This document shows positions 39,058-47,789 of a stretch of 64,000 nt of DNA, piece after piece. The notes under the pieces are model-generated. The model was not told the DNA's origin. It did not search any database and saw only the letters and a list, made by a program, of their open reading frames with translations. A program made the position numbers and the translations under genes. Source of the stretch: Zhongshania aliphaticivorans (lineage in GTDB: Bacteria; Pseudomonadota; Gammaproteobacteria; Pseudomonadales; Spongiibacteraceae); assembly GCF_001586255.1 (NCBI RefSeq), contig NZ_CP014544.1:1953501-2017500 (forward strand). Direction: 5' to 3'. The stretch's first letter is position 1, and every line of letters starts with the position of its first letter.

Positions 39058-39231
39058 TATAAGCAGCACGCTAATTTGACTGAACTTAGCTCGGCCTTGC
39101 TATGCGGGCGAGATGAGGCTTTACAATTTTGCTTCCTCTTGGCACGGCTAAACCGGCTTACTTACTCAAAACTTCGTCAATATCGCTATCTATCAACTCA
39201 GAAGGTAGGAATTTCATAGCATTGCTACCAA

Positions 39232-40134
39232 TCAATTTGGCTGTCGTCGCGATGAAACATATTCCATACCGAATACAATCCCAAGACCCGCAGTCATGAG
39301 CGCTATACATAGGGCAATTTGTGATACAGGATACTCGACGCTATTCCATGGAAACACATTTTGAATCGTTGCGATGCTACTACCATCTGTATTGCCAGTC
39401 TGCTTCCAGGGCCAAAGCAACGTTAAAGATCCAATTAGAACACCTGTCAGCCACGATAAAATTCGATTCCGATGTTCGTGTAGTAGCCACGATAAAAGCC
39501 GTACAAATAAGAGAAGCCCAGTCCCACATCCGGCAGAAAATATCAGTATTGTCATGATATCCAGTGATTTAATAGCTGTAATCACAGGTTGGTACATTCC
39601 CAATAGTAAGAGAATAAAGCTACCAGAGATTCCTGGGAGAATCATTGCGCATATTGCTATCGCCCCAGACAAGAACAAGGCCAATGGGGTGACGTCGAAT
39701 TGCGCTGGTCGAATTTCCCCAATACTAGCTGCAAATATAATACCAAATACCAGCCATAATAATCGGCCACTATTCTTAGGCATCTGACGATATACAAACG
39801 AACTTGACGCTAGTACAAGACCGAAGAATAGGGCCGATATTTGAGAGGGGTAAAACTCCAAAACATGAGATATCCCCTTCGCTAACGACAAGACACTAAA
39901 CACGATGCCTAAGCCAAGGCTAAGCAGAAAATTGCCATTGATATGCGTCCAAAAGGCTTTTATGCCACCCCTATACAACACCTTCGCGGCGTCTAGGTTA
40001 AACGACTTGATACTTTCAATCAGCTCCTCGTAAATACCCGTAATATAAGCGATAGTACCGCCAGAAACACCGGGAACAACGTCAGCAGCCCCCATCAAAA
40101 TTCCACGTAAAAATACCCCAGGGAAGCGACCCAT
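39232..40134 (-). CDS. DUF368 / PopT-family undecaprenyl-phosphate transporter
   Basis: A 300-residue polytopic membrane protein beginning 'FLRGILMGAADVVPGVSGGT', the hallmark of the DUF368 family, with a second inverted half 'AICAMILPGISGSFILLLLG'. DUF368 (PopT) and DedA proteins were shown in recent work to return undecaprenyl phosphate from the outer to the inner leaflet of the cytoplasmic membrane, recycling the carrier for peptidoglycan and LPS synthesis. Its neighbours here are an ArnD-like deacetylase and PAP2 phosphatases, all potentially acting on undecaprenyl-linked lipids. It is 95 nt downstream of the next leftward gene and may share its transcript. Confidence 0.88.
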   Translation of the reverse strand: MGRFPGVFLRGILMGAADVVPGVSGGTIAYITGIYEELIESIKSFNLDAAKVLYRGGIKAFWTHINGNFLLSLGLGIVFSVLSLAKGISHVLEFYPSQISALFFGLVLASSSFVYRQMPKNSGRLLWLVFGIIFAASIGEIRPAQFDVTPLALFLSGAIAICAMILPGISGSFILLLLGMYQPVITAIKSLDIMTILIFSAGCGTGLLLFVRLLSWLLHEHRNRILSWLTGVLIGSLTLLWPWKQTGNTDGSSIATIQNVFPWNSVEYPVSQIALCIALMTAGLGIVFGMEYVSSRRQPN

Positions 40135-40229
40135 TCTTCATTCCTTGTTAATTTAAATTGTTAGTTACTCGCCACAACGAACTTAGTACTAGAGATAAAA
40201 CTAAATAGCTTCCCCTGCGAAATACAGAA

Positions 40230-41141
40230 TTATCGCTTATCCAAACGATCCAATTTAATATGAATGGTGCCAAGATAATCCACTTTCCCTACCATCTCCA
40301 AAATGACGTGACGCTCCGGGTCGTAATATGCCACCCAGTCGCCTTTAAAGCCCAACGAGTCGGATTTCGAATTCGTTTCCTCACCGTAGGGCCGAGCGCT
40401 AATCTCTATGACTAGAGCGTTAATCGACTGTTTAACTTTTACTGTTCCGCTAAGCGTTCGCTCCTTAAAGCGTACACGAACACTTTTCCTACCGCTAACG
40501 GAAGCACTTAAATCGGTCACGCGACCTTTCTCGTAGAAGTACAGGTGAAGGGTGTCACCCAACTCGGGGGCATCCAGCATAGCCAAACGGTAGAAAAGCG
40601 CTTCCGCTTCCGTTATTGGCGCTGGGGCCAAAGTTTGTGATTGGAGACTCATCTCCCTTACATCACTCCATTCGCTCCAATTTCGCTTCTCTTCATCACG
40701 AGATAATGGCCTGCGTTTCTGAACAACAATCTCGTCGGCACAATAGCGAAAACTGCGCTGACGATTTTTATTACCAGAGCGAAGTGCAGAGTTTTGAATG
40801 ACACTACTGTCTGAAGTCATGATAGTAGATGTTTCAGTATGGCGGCCGAGCACCTCAGTAGTCACCCCAAGCTCTACGAGATTTAAGATATCCTCAGGAA
40901 TCGCGCAGCTTGCAGTACTCGGAATCAGCCTCTTTTGCGCTTCATCCCTTAATATGTGCTGCAAGTGAACATCGAGTTCCAATGAAACAAATAATGCTTT
41001 GGCAGAGTATTGCAGCCTCGACCAGGGAAGAATGGGATCCCCATCGCCTTTTGACAAAGAGCTTTCTGCTTGGGCCATCGTAGTTGACCCTAGAACACAT
41101 AGAACAATGGTATGAAATGTTAGTTTCGAATTCCGCTTCAT
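40230..41141 (-). CDS. Exported protein of unknown function (DUF3108-like fold possible)
   Basis: A 303-residue protein with a clear signal peptide (~1-25, 'VLCVLGSTTMAQA'). The mature part is mostly beta-strand with phrases such as 'LQYSAKALFVSLELDVHLQ', 'LYFYEKGRVTDLSASVSGRK' and 'DWVAYYDPERHVILEMVGKV'. The layout (conversion of an early strand-rich domain to a late 'YYDPERHVILEM..' strand) recalls DUF3108 periplasmic proteins, but I am not sure. It lies between arnD-like and popT-like genes in the same direction; the 246 bp upstream (41142-41387) show no gene. A role in envelope lipid or polysaccharide handling is inference from neighbours. Confidence 0.6.
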   Translation of the reverse strand: MKRNSKLTFHTIVLCVLGSTTMAQAESSLSKGDGDPILPWSRLQYSAKALFVSLELDVHLQHILRDEAQKRLIPSTASCAIPEDILNLVELGVTTEVLGRHTETSTIMTSDSSVIQNSALRSGNKNRQRSFRYCADEIVVQKRRPLSRDEEKRNWSEWSDVREMSLQSQTLAPAPITEAEALFYRLAMLDAPELGDTLHLYFYEKGRVTDLSASVSGRKSVRVRFKERTLSGTVKVKQSINALVIEISARPYGEETNSKSDSLGFKGDWVAYYDPERHVILEMVGKVDYLGTIHIKLDRLDKR

Positions 41142-41387
41142 GCTAACCCCGTGGCGTTGCCAAATTCACATGCAGAATTTCATATTATTAATATTCACTG
41201 AATACTGTACACACTCGTCGTCATACCACTGAGAGAAGAATACGTGCTGCAAAAATATTGGCACACGACGAGTTCTAGCCTTTTGACTTCATGCAGAGAG
41301 CCCGGTAATCCGCACAAAATCACTATAAATATTATTTCTATTTCAGACAGAACGTAGCGAGATAGTGACTAATTCATTATTGAAATT

Positions 41388-42284
41388 TCAAAAACTACTC
41401 ATCGCCAACTCACCACTCCGCCCTTCTATCTCCGCCCATGTAATGGGAAGCATCGGAATTTCCCGATCAGAGAGATAAGCATGCCGTTCGGCGAGTGTTT
41501 GGAACTGCTGTTCACCAGCAATGAGGTATTGTATTAGCTGATCCATTGCGGGCAGCAGCTTCATCCCTTCCATTTCGGCATGCAGGGTATACACGTGACC
41601 GTACTCATTGGCCTTTAAGCTATGCTGAAAGAGGCATTCCGCTATATTGGTACCACTTATGCCGTTGGCACCAAGTAACTCATCCATGGTCGGCAATGTA
41701 GTGGGGATCTGCATGCAAGAGCTTGTCGCGGCTAAGGTCTGCGGAAAAAATGGGGTATCACCACGGGTATCACTTGCGTATGTAAAGCCCAATTCCGCCT
41801 CCAAGTGCGGCACAAAATCGTTTAGCTGCCAGCCAGCCGCACCTATTGTGGTGGGTTTACAACCAAGATACTGGTCGAAGGCCTGCATTGCCAAGTTCAA
41901 CTGATTACGAGTCCAGTCTTCACCCTGATTGCGGACATTGTCTTGCCAGCGCACGTGATCGTAGCAATGTACGCCAACCTCGTGCCCCGCATCGACGACC
42001 GAACGCATAATTTGCTCAGTGTTTTTTGCGATGTGAGGGCCAGGCAGCAGAACCCCATATAACAACGTCTTTAAACCGTAGTGTTCCAGTACTGAGGTTC
42101 TCGCTACTTTACTGAAAAACCCCGGCCTGAAAATACGCTTCAGTGCACGGCCAGTATTATCTGGGCCAAGGCTGAACAGAAATGTGGCTTTAATATCATA
42201 TTTAGCGAACAAGGCAAGCAGTCGTGGCACGCCTTCACGTGTACCACGATAGGTGTCAACATCTACCTTTAATACTATCGACAT
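41388..42284 (-). CDS. ArnD-like polysaccharide deacetylase / deformylase
   Basis: A 298-residue NodB-fold protein close to ArnD, the enzyme that deformylates undecaprenyl-phosphate-4-formamido-arabinose in lipid A modification. Diagnostic parts: 'KVDVDTYRGTREGVPRLLAL' (catalytic Asp; nearly the ArnD consensus), 'GPDNTGRALKRIFRP', 'HEVGVHCYDHVRWQ' (metal-binding His pair), 'GAAGWQLND' and 'YTLHAEMEG' (catalytic His). No arnA, B, C or T genes are in the window, so it either completes a pathway encoded elsewhere or acts on a different undecaprenyl-linked sugar. It is 118 nt downstream of pap2 and probably transcribed with it from the promoter at 43253. Confidence 0.85.
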   Translation of the reverse strand: MSIVLKVDVDTYRGTREGVPRLLALFAKYDIKATFLFSLGPDNTGRALKRIFRPGFFSKVARTSVLEHYGLKTLLYGVLLPGPHIAKNTEQIMRSVVDAGHEVGVHCYDHVRWQDNVRNQGEDWTRNQLNLAMQAFDQYLGCKPTTIGAAGWQLNDFVPHLEAELGFTYASDTRGDTPFFPQTLAATSSCMQIPTTLPTMDELLGANGISGTNIAECLFQHSLKANEYGHVYTLHAEMEGMKLLPAMDQLIQYLIAGEQQFQTLAERHAYLSDREIPMLPITWAEIEGRSGELAMSSF

Positions 42285-42402
42285 AGGCTTCTCATCAGAA
42301 TATTCGCGTTAGGCCACAAGCTTCTCAGCTTCGCCAACTTCATGCCGGTAAGCTTCGAATATAGCCCGCAGTTAACGTGGGGACATCGTTCATTGCTCTC
42401 GC

Positions 42403-43167
42403 TTAATCTGTCGCGAAACTCGGTGCGTCGACCGATTCTGTTGATCGAGGTTGTTTTTGACGCTCGTATAACGAATGGGGGGTTACTATCAGCGCAATGC
42501 AATTCGCTACGAGCCAGCACAAAATCATAGATGTTAATGTGTGACTGAAGAAATGGTGACCTAGCAGCATTTTATACATACCCATCGTCCACCCCGCTAA
42601 TAGCGCTACGGCCAACATTTGGCGGCGACGGCGTCGGGATTGAGGTAAAAAGTACAAAGCCAAAAGTGCAAAGCCACCGCTGGCGTGTCCTGCAGGAAAG
42701 CAACGTTGCTGCTTGGCCGGCTTTTTCCCGGCCGGGTAGCGTTCAAACAGTCGAATATATGGCGTGTCGCCACCGTATTGAGTGAGGTCATACGGGCAGG
42801 CAACATTAGTGGTGCCTTTTAATGATGACACTACTGAAGGGCCAAGTGGAAGTGTCAGCATTACGATTAGCAAACCGCTGTGGTATTTCTGAATTAGAGT
42901 GTGTTTTCGGAAAAACAATAAGCTGACCAGTAGAGAAAGCTCAAGAATTCCCAGTATTTTTTTAGGCGCGTCGTAGAGCAATATATGTCGCCAGGGATGG
43001 CCCTCGATGCTCAACGCCCAGCTTTGCCGGCTAAAATCATAAAAAAAACTCTGTACCCACAAATCCAAGTCGCTGAATTCAAAATACAGCGTGACAATAA
43101 AAAGAGCTAACAGAGAATATAGAATTTGTTTCGCCGGAGACATTATAAATTCCTTTGTCTTTTTCAT
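42403..43167 (-). CDS. PAP2-family membrane phosphatase
   Basis: A 254-residue paralogue of the PAP2 protein at 31014, with the same motifs: 'KGTTNVACPYDLTQYGGD', 'RCFPAGHASGGFALLAL' and 'MLLGHHFFSHTLTSMIL'. It is a membrane lipid phosphatase, probably acting on the periplasmic side on lipid A, phosphatidic acid or undecaprenyl diphosphate. The C-terminus has a ~40-residue polar extension. The gene opens a leftward unit (pap2, arnD-like, unknown, popT-like) and is preceded by a PmrA-like box with the same geometry as the one for eptA. PAP2 and EptA genes are commonly linked; here each of two eptA genes has one nearby. Confidence 0.88.
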   Translation of the reverse strand: MKKTKEFIMSPAKQILYSLLALFIVTLYFEFSDLDLWVQSFFYDFSRQSWALSIEGHPWRHILLYDAPKKILGILELSLLVSLLFFRKHTLIQKYHSGLLIVMLTLPLGPSVVSSLKGTTNVACPYDLTQYGGDTPYIRLFERYPAGKKPAKQQRCFPAGHASGGFALLALYFLPQSRRRRRQMLAVALLAGWTMGMYKMLLGHHFFSHTLTSMILCWLVANCIALIVTPHSLYERQKQPRSTESVDAPSFATD

Positions 43168-43252
43168 GATTTACCGTCGCAACAATAGGTATATTAACGT
43201 CAGTGTTGGTAAGGTACTCTTTAAAGCCACGTAGTAAGGCTGAATGAAATGG

Positions 43253-43285
43253 ATTATAGCGATTAAAGCTTAATATCTACTGAGG
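43253..43285 (-). promoter_or_regulatory. PmrA-like promoter for the pap2 unit
   Basis: Read on the minus strand: CCTCAG - 5 nt - ATTAAG - 10 nt - TATAAT. The half-sites are 11 bp apart (one helix turn) and the -10 hexamer is a perfect match; the gene start is ~85 nt further. The same 6-5-6-10-6 plan occurs at 43501, 49117 and 49187. PmrA/QseB-type regulators recognise two direct (C/T)TTAA(G/T) half-sites 5 bp apart that overlap the -35 region. Confidence 0.72.
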
Positions 43286-43500
43286 AATATTTAGAAGACT
43301 AAAAATCAATAGCACTCTCAAACTAACCTTCTAAATGAATTTATTGCCTGAGTCGAGATGAGCAATTTTGCACGTCGAGATAGTCAAGCTCAGGATTGAA
43401 AACCCGCGAAATCTCATTTAAATCAGCAGGCAAGCCCGCTCAAGCGTGCTACACCAGGCCCTAGCATGTTCAAGTGACCCTAAGAACATCGCAGCGACGC

Positions 43501-43533
43501 CTTAAGTAAATGTTAAGAATTGAACTATATAAT
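43501..43533 (+). promoter_or_regulatory. PmrA-like promoter of the two-component operon (autoregulation)
   Basis: CTTAAG (43501-43506) - TAAAT - GTTAAG (43512-43517) - 10 nt - TATAAT (43528-43533). This matches the PmrA/QseB box consensus with a perfect -10 element, so the regulator at 43672 probably activates its own operon. Confidence 0.78.
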
Positions 43534-43671
43534 GGTGTTTATCATATACCATCGCGCTAGGTATGCGCGCGAAAATCTGGGCGCATTGCCTAACAAGGGC
43601 CATCTGCAGTGCGGGAGCCAGAAAACATGAATTATGCTCTGCCACCAGCGAGAAAAGGAGATATGTAGTTC

Positions 43672-44343
43672 ATGAAGCTACTGATAATTGAGGACTCCCC
43701 CCGCCTTTCTAAAACCCTCGAAACGGGTTTTACGAGCTTGGGGTTTGTTGTCGACTGCGCGCAAAATGGCAAAGATGGTCTCGCTTACGCCTTAACCGAA
43801 AGCTATGCCGCTATTATATTAGATTTAATGCTACCAGATATCGACGGTTTAACGATTCTTCGGGAAATACGCAAAAAATCAATATTCTGCAACATACTAA
43901 TCCTCTCAGCCAAGGATAATATCGACGACAGAGTAGACGGTTTAAATGCCGGCGCGGACGATTACTTGTGCAAACCATTTTCGTTCAAGGAGCTTCATGC
44001 TCGAATCAATACCCTGATTCGGCGTAAAAGCAATGTAAAATCAGACACCATCTACTTACTTGACGGCCGAGTAGTACTCAACCTCGCCTTAAAATCGCTC
44101 AAGGTTGATGATATAGATATCAAGTTAACAAAGAACGAATTCTCAATTATAGAAATGTTATCGCTTAATCAAGGTCGAACAATTACTTACGATCAAATTG
44201 AGCAACAAACCCACGATAGTGCGACGTCAATCAGCCGAAACTCTATCGAAGTACATGTATCGGCCTTGCGCAAAAAACTCAAAGCTCAAAATGTTATTGA
44301 CTTGGTCAAAACACAGCGCAGTTTTGGCTACTATATCGAATAG
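43672..44343 (+). CDS. PmrA/QseB-like response regulator
   Basis: A 223-residue OmpR-family regulator. Receiver domain with 'IIEDS', phospho-acceptor Asp51 in 'AAIILDLMLPDIDGL' and 'DDYLCKPFSFKEL'; C-terminal winged helix (~125-220) with 'KLTKNEFSIIEMLSLNQGR' and 'SRNSIEVHVSALRKKLKA' then 'VKTQRSFGYYIE'. A GGAG site precedes the ATG. The promoter has a PmrA-type double half-site, and the genes with the same box (pap2, eptA-dgkA, lipoprotein-DUF5916) surround it, so I infer that it controls envelope modification. The name PmrA is not used because orthology cannot be tested here. Confidence 0.88.
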   Translation: MKLLIIEDSPRLSKTLETGFTSLGFVVDCAQNGKDGLAYALTESYAAIILDLMLPDIDGLTILREIRKKSIFCNILILSAKDNIDDRVDGLNAGADDYLCKPFSFKELHARINTLIRRKSNVKSDTIYLLDGRVVLNLALKSLKVDDIDIKLTKNEFSIIEMLSLNQGRTITYDQIEQQTHDSATSISRNSIEVHVSALRKKLKAQNVIDLVKTQRSFGYYIE

Positions 44344-44448
44344 CCCGATCTAAAAAGCGGTCACATGGAAGATTTGGCCCTGGCTCGAAAAAGGTATACG
44401 ATCTCAAGGTATGAAGATTAGCTATCTAACTTGCCCAAGTAGAAATTC

Positions 44449-45885
44449 ATGTACTCCATAGAAAGGAAGATTGCAAATCGCTCCCTTCTCGTCATCATCA
44501 CCATGATGCTGGTTGTTGCGCTAGTTATTGACCAAATTTTATCAAAATGGCTTATCCATGAGTTTGATAAGAGTTTAAGCACTAAATCAGGTGTACTCAT
44601 TACCCTGGTTAAAGACTACGGAGATCATATCGATTTCGATTTTGCCGATGAATTTCTGCCCGAGTTCGAGCGCGACATTGACCCAGAGTACTTTCAACTT
44701 TGGAATCACGACGGTAGTACTTTTGAACGCTCAATAAAGCTTGGCAACAAAGATCTAAAGCTACTCCCCATAGACATTACCAAAAGCCAGTTAAAGAATG
44801 TTGTCTTGCCCGATGGCCGGCAAGGACGACAAATTCAAACTACCTTTATCCCCCAAATTCCAGATCACGACAAAAGAACAGAAAATAATCTCGCCAAACA
44901 AACGCCCATGACACTCAGCGCTAGCCGCGAAACAGAGTCACTTCATGAGCTGCAGATGCTGGTGAGAGTCGCCTTATTTATTAGCTGCCTCATCATTATC
45001 TTTTCGACGAATCTTCTCATACGGCGAATAATTCGCCGTGGTTTAAAGCCAATAAAAAAACTGAGTAAAGCCATTTCCGATGTGCGGTCACACAGTGAAA
45101 CAGCAAAAATTGCGCTTAAAGAATGTCCAAATGAACTCATTCCCTTACAAAATGATTTCAATCATATGATAGCTCGCTTACACGGTGGTTTTGAGCGGGA
45201 AAAAGCATTTTCTTCGAATGTATCCCACGAGCTAAAGACGCCGATTTCAGAGCTGCGCCTGCTCGCTGAAGTCGCCTCAATGACCTTGGATGAAACCTCT
45301 TCAGCAAAGAATAAGGAATACTATAGTGACGCACTCGAAATCGCACTTCACATGCAGAAAATTACGGAAAACATGCTGTTATTGTCACGCTATGAGGGTG
45401 TTAGTACTACTCTGGAAGACGACATCAATTTAGGCCAATTAATATCAGGTTTAATTAGCTCATACTCAAAAAGTAATAACGCTAGCCTGGTAACTTGGGA
45501 TATCGATATAGACCCGAATATCGTCATTAAAAGCAGCAGTACCGAATTCAATCTTATATTGCAAAATCTAGTACAGAATGCAGCAGAGTACGCGGTCAGC
45601 GAGAGCGCTATTTACTGTACTTGGGAATCGAACAGCAACATTGGCACCGGTAAGCTGACTATCAGTAACAAATCACACGACCTTGACCAAGATGACATTG
45701 CTAAAATGTTTGACCGGCTGTGGCGAAAAGACAAAGCCCGCTCACCCTCAAATCATTCTGGGCTGGGTATGTCGATAATAGCAACCCTCTGCTCATACCT
45801 AAAAATAACTGTGACAGCCCGTCTAGATGATCAGAACACGCTACACATATGCCTTGACAACATCATTATATCGAACCCAAATTAG
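44449..45885 (+). CDS. Sensor histidine kinase of the PmrAB/QseBC-like system
   Basis: A 478-residue membrane kinase: TM1 (~12-32), a periplasmic sensor (~33-170) with an acidic patch 'DFDFADEFLPEFERDIDPEY', TM2 (~172-192, 'VALFISCLIIIFSTNLLI'), a HAMP-like linker, H-box 'SNVSHELKTPISELRLL', N-box 'LVQNAAEYA' and G-box 'HSGLGMSI'. Acidic clusters in PmrB-type sensors bind Fe(III), Al or cationic ligands, so sensing of cations or cationic peptides is plausible but unproven. It lies 105 nt after the regulator and ends 2 nt from the convergent dgkA stop. Confidence 0.88.
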   Translation: MYSIERKIANRSLLVIITMMLVVALVIDQILSKWLIHEFDKSLSTKSGVLITLVKDYGDHIDFDFADEFLPEFERDIDPEYFQLWNHDGSTFERSIKLGNKDLKLLPIDITKSQLKNVVLPDGRQGRQIQTTFIPQIPDHDKRTENNLAKQTPMTLSASRETESLHELQMLVRVALFISCLIIIFSTNLLIRRIIRRGLKPIKKLSKAISDVRSHSETAKIALKECPNELIPLQNDFNHMIARLHGGFEREKAFSSNVSHELKTPISELRLLAEVASMTLDETSSAKNKEYYSDALEIALHMQKITENMLLLSRYEGVSTTLEDDINLGQLISGLISSYSKSNNASLVTWDIDIDPNIVIKSSSTEFNLILQNLVQNAAEYAVSESAIYCTWESNSNIGTGKLTISNKSHDLDQDDIAKMFDRLWRKDKARSPSNHSGLGMSIIATLCSYLKITVTARLDDQNTLHICLDNIIISNPN

Positions 45886-45887
45886 CA

Positions 45888-46286
45888 CTAAGCCCAATAG
45901 CGGCTAGTGATGACTCCTCCCCATACCAACACACATACTATGAGACTTAATGTTACCGCTGCAGACCCGGTGTCTTTAGCTAAGCCTGAGAGCTCGTGAT
46001 AGTCTTTACCAATTCTATCGACTGTCGCTTCTACGGCGGTATTTAACAACTCGACAATTAGTACAAACAACACCGCGACAATTAATGCTACCGTCTCCAA
46101 GGGACCAAGGTCTAGTAGCACAGCAACTGGAATAAGAATTGCTGCCAGAATTACTTCTTGCCGAAAGGCGGCTTCATTTAGTAGGTTGTAGCGCATTCCC
46201 ATATAGGAATTTTTACCCGCGTAAACAATACGTTTTAATCCAGTATAGGTTTTTATTTCCAAACTCTTCACCTCATTTTCAATCAT
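45888..46286 (-). CDS. dgkA: Diacylglycerol kinase DgkA
   Basis: A 132-residue inner-membrane diacylglycerol kinase with the full DgkA pattern: 'NLLNEAAFRQEVILA', 'VELLNTAVEATVDRIG' (catalytic Glu region) and 'HELSGLAKDTGSAAV'. It phosphorylates diacylglycerol to phosphatidic acid. Its start overlaps the end of the interrupted eptA by 8 nt, so it was translationally coupled to it. The pairing is logical because EptA takes phosphoethanolamine from phosphatidylethanolamine and releases diacylglycerol, which DgkA recycles. With eptA split by an insertion, expression now depends on transcription from or through the inserted element. Confidence 0.93.
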   Translation of the reverse strand: MIENEVKSLEIKTYTGLKRIVYAGKNSYMGMRYNLLNEAAFRQEVILAAILIPVAVLLDLGPLETVALIVAVLFVLIVELLNTAVEATVDRIGKDYHELSGLAKDTGSAAVTLSLIVCVLVWGGVITSRYWA

Positions 46287-47789
46287 GCTTGTAGCCTGCT
46301 TCGGACAGTTTCATTGCTTTATTCCCGGCCATGCAAGGCCCAACGATATCAAGGCTCCTATTCTTTTCCTTTGTCTCAATATCGAGCATCCCTAAAACAG
46401 TACTAAACACATTGTCATGGGAATAATTAGAGCTGGCGTTATTCTTTAGGCAGTCTCGGTCAATTCCGAATCGGCTGGTGTAGGCGTCACCAAGCCACAT
46501 CAACATTGGCACTTTCGTTTGCTCTTCTGGCGCCATGAAATAGGGCGCGCCATGCAAGTACATACCGCTCTCCCCAAGGGACTCACCGTGGTCTGACACA
46601 TAGATCATTGCGGTATCAAAGTCTTTTGAAAGCACCTGAAGGCGCTCAATCAGCTTAGAAACAAATAAATCGGTATAGGCTATTGAGTTATCATAGGCAT
46701 TAACGATTTCTTCTCTCGTGCAATCCTGCAATTGATTCGTCCGACACTCAGGGAGATATTCCTTGCTACCTTCAGGTGAGCGTTTATAGTACGCGGGGCC
46801 ATGGCTCCCAGACTGATGCAGCACAATTACTTTGTCGGTCAGCTGAGGTCTATCGAGTGCACCCAATAAGGCTTCGTCATAGCAATTATCACCATCGCAA
46901 AATTGGCCGCCAGAGACAACGTGGCTAAAGTCGATATTTGCACATACGCCTTTACAACCACTATTATTGTCGACCCAGGCCACGTCTAAAGGTAATTTTT
47001 TAAGCACATCGAGCAAGTTTTCGCTGTTCGCAGCATCCTCACGGGAGAATTTTTGTCGTGATAGGTTTGAGAAAATACATGGCAATGATACCGCTGTTGA
47101 TGTTCCGCAAGAATCTACATCCGAGTAATAGATTATGTCCTTGTCTTTAAGATTCTTATTCGTGTCCCGATGGTAGCCAGAAAGCGAAAAGTTTTGTGCT
47201 CTTGCCGTTTCGCCCACCACCAGAACCATCAGTACTGGCTTAGGCTTTTTGCTCGACGCTACACCCCAAGCCGGCCCCAGCGCCACATCATCACCAAGAG
47301 TAGTGACCGCGCCATTATTAGAACCATTCGCTATCGCATCGCCAAGCACACGCAACGACCCATAAACGAAGTTACCGGGCACCACTAAGTATCGAATTTC
47401 TTTGTTATTACGCATAACCGAAGCAAATGTTTGCATACTGGGGAATATCATTGCGACGGCCAGAACAAGGCCGATCATAGGTAAGAGAACTTTCTTGATC
47501 GTCCCGCCTAAAGTGTTTTGAAAATCAATACATGTATAAAAAAGGAATATCGATGGCGCGATGCCAAGCATCGCAATATAAACGATAAACTTGTAACTCA
47601 ATAGGTCCATCATTTCATTTGTATCAGTTGCGAAGACATTGACGATCATTTCGGCATCAATATAAATACCATATTGAGCTATATAGTAGGCTGACGCTGA
47701 CGAACAAGTGAAAATTGCAGACATAAACACACGCGGATACGGAGCGAGGCTTGCTAAACTCATTACCAAATAGCTTATTGACACAACTA

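Larger units (their letters stand above)
43168..43671. other. Divergent regulatory region pap2 / two-component system
   Basis: 504 bp without a gene. It contains two PmrA-like promoters, one leftward (43253-43285) and one rightward (43501-43533), and an AT-rich centre. Nothing else with coding character is seen. The transcript for the regulator would have a ~130-nt leader, in which I see no riboswitch-like structure. Confidence 0.7.

Noticed and set aside
42400-42430. PmrA-like box directly upstream of the arnD-like gene (ATTAAG on the minus strand)
   Set aside because: Only one half-site is present; the expected second half-site and -10 box at the fixed spacing are missing. It lies inside the 3' end of pap2.
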